Assembly (NCBI GenBank): GCA_963678705.1
Contig: OY783220.1
Coordinates: forward strand, 1 to 64,000
Source: Panorpa germanica
Lineage: Eukaryota; Arthropoda; Insecta; Mecoptera; Panorpidae
Direction: 5' to 3'
Length of the DNA stretch: 64,000 nucleotides
Position 1 is the first letter of the stretch. Every line of letters starts with the position of its first letter. The notes beneath the pieces were generated by a model. It worked only from the letters and a program-made list of their open reading frames with translations. It did not search any database and had not been told where the DNA came from. The translations under genes and the position numbers were made by a program. Below, piece after piece: positions 63,701-64,000 of the stretch.

Positions 63701-64000
63701 AATAGAGCATCTACGTATTTTTTAAATGTAACAAAGGTATAACCCACTCAAAACTGAAGAAAAAGTTGAATATTTTAATTTTAGAGAAAACAGCATCTTC
63801 GTGTGTTTGAACTGTAACAAGGCTATAACCTACCCAAAACTCAAGAAAAAGTTAAATATTTCAATTTTGGAAAAATAGCATTTTCGTGTGTATAAACTAC
63901 AACAAGGCTATAACCTACTCAAAACTAAAGAAAAAGTTGACTATTTCAATTTTAGAGAAAACAGCATCATCGTGTGTTTGAACTGTAACAAGGCTATAAC
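48715..64000 (+). repeat. 86-bp satellite array, segment 5
   Basis: The array continues in the same orientation to the end of the window. Divergent modules start at 49079, 50751, 55852, about 61920 and 63470, and a headless one lies at 53890-54030. PstI-type monomers are at 49877, 51713, 52432, 53822, 54978 and 57070; none occurs after 57070. Blocks resembling those near 19-24 kb recur at 49.4-51 kb and again at 54.2-57.5 kb, and the 57.6-58.2 kb stretch resembles 34.8-35.4 kb. No gene or further insertion is seen. The array is cut by the window edge mid-monomer. Confidence 0.97.

Overview
The window is a eukaryotic, very A+T-rich block of satellite DNA, most likely insect heterochromatin. 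That reading rests on a Ty1/copia element with a copia-type primer site made from the initiator-tRNA anticodon region, a BEL/Pao element, and a tRNA-derived SINE with an A-rich tail. I cannot name the species. A hymenopteran or another insect is only a guess. I see no bacterial or viral gene, no rRNA or intact tRNA gene, no CRISPR array and no host protein-coding gene.

Layout. About 54 kb is one continuous tandem array of an 86-bp monomer, entering at base 1 and leaving at base 64000. All monomers lie in the same orientation. The recurrent core runs through cagcatcttcgtgtgtttg, a tgtaacaaggctataacc block, and an A-rich aagaaaaagttgaata block. Several monomer classes are arranged in irregular higher-order repeats. 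One is a divergent three-to-four-monomer module whose first monomer begins gtttttggaatgaacc (about 21 copies). Another is a paired 90 + 92 bp variant carrying a PstI site (26 copies). The array shows unequal-exchange duplications at many scales, about 257, 343, 1523, 1626 and 8071 bp.

Four insertions interrupt the array. (1) 14228-18832 is a complete copia element on the minus strand, with 209-bp LTRs that differ at 2 positions, target duplication aaact, and one uninterrupted 1373-residue Gag-Pol frame. (2) 43831-48714 is a BEL/Pao element on the minus strand, with 527-bp LTRs that differ at 1 position and target duplication tcgtg. Its 992-residue frame is open but has lost the RT and integrase catalytic cores. 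(3, 4) 30576-30845 and 37439-37708 are two identical copies of a 270-bp SINE. They share flanking satellite and target duplications, so they are one insertion later copied by duplication of the array.

Order of events inferred: satellite amplification and higher-order repeat formation; SINE insertion; roughly 8-kb duplication carrying the SINE; and very recent copia and BEL insertions. Paralogous empty sites for both LTR elements survive inside the array. The many 60-123 residue open frames in the satellite are read-through of the repeat and are not annotated as genes. The most unusual item is the BEL derivative: nearly identical LTRs and a long open fusion frame, with only the RNase H acidic residues evidently preserved.
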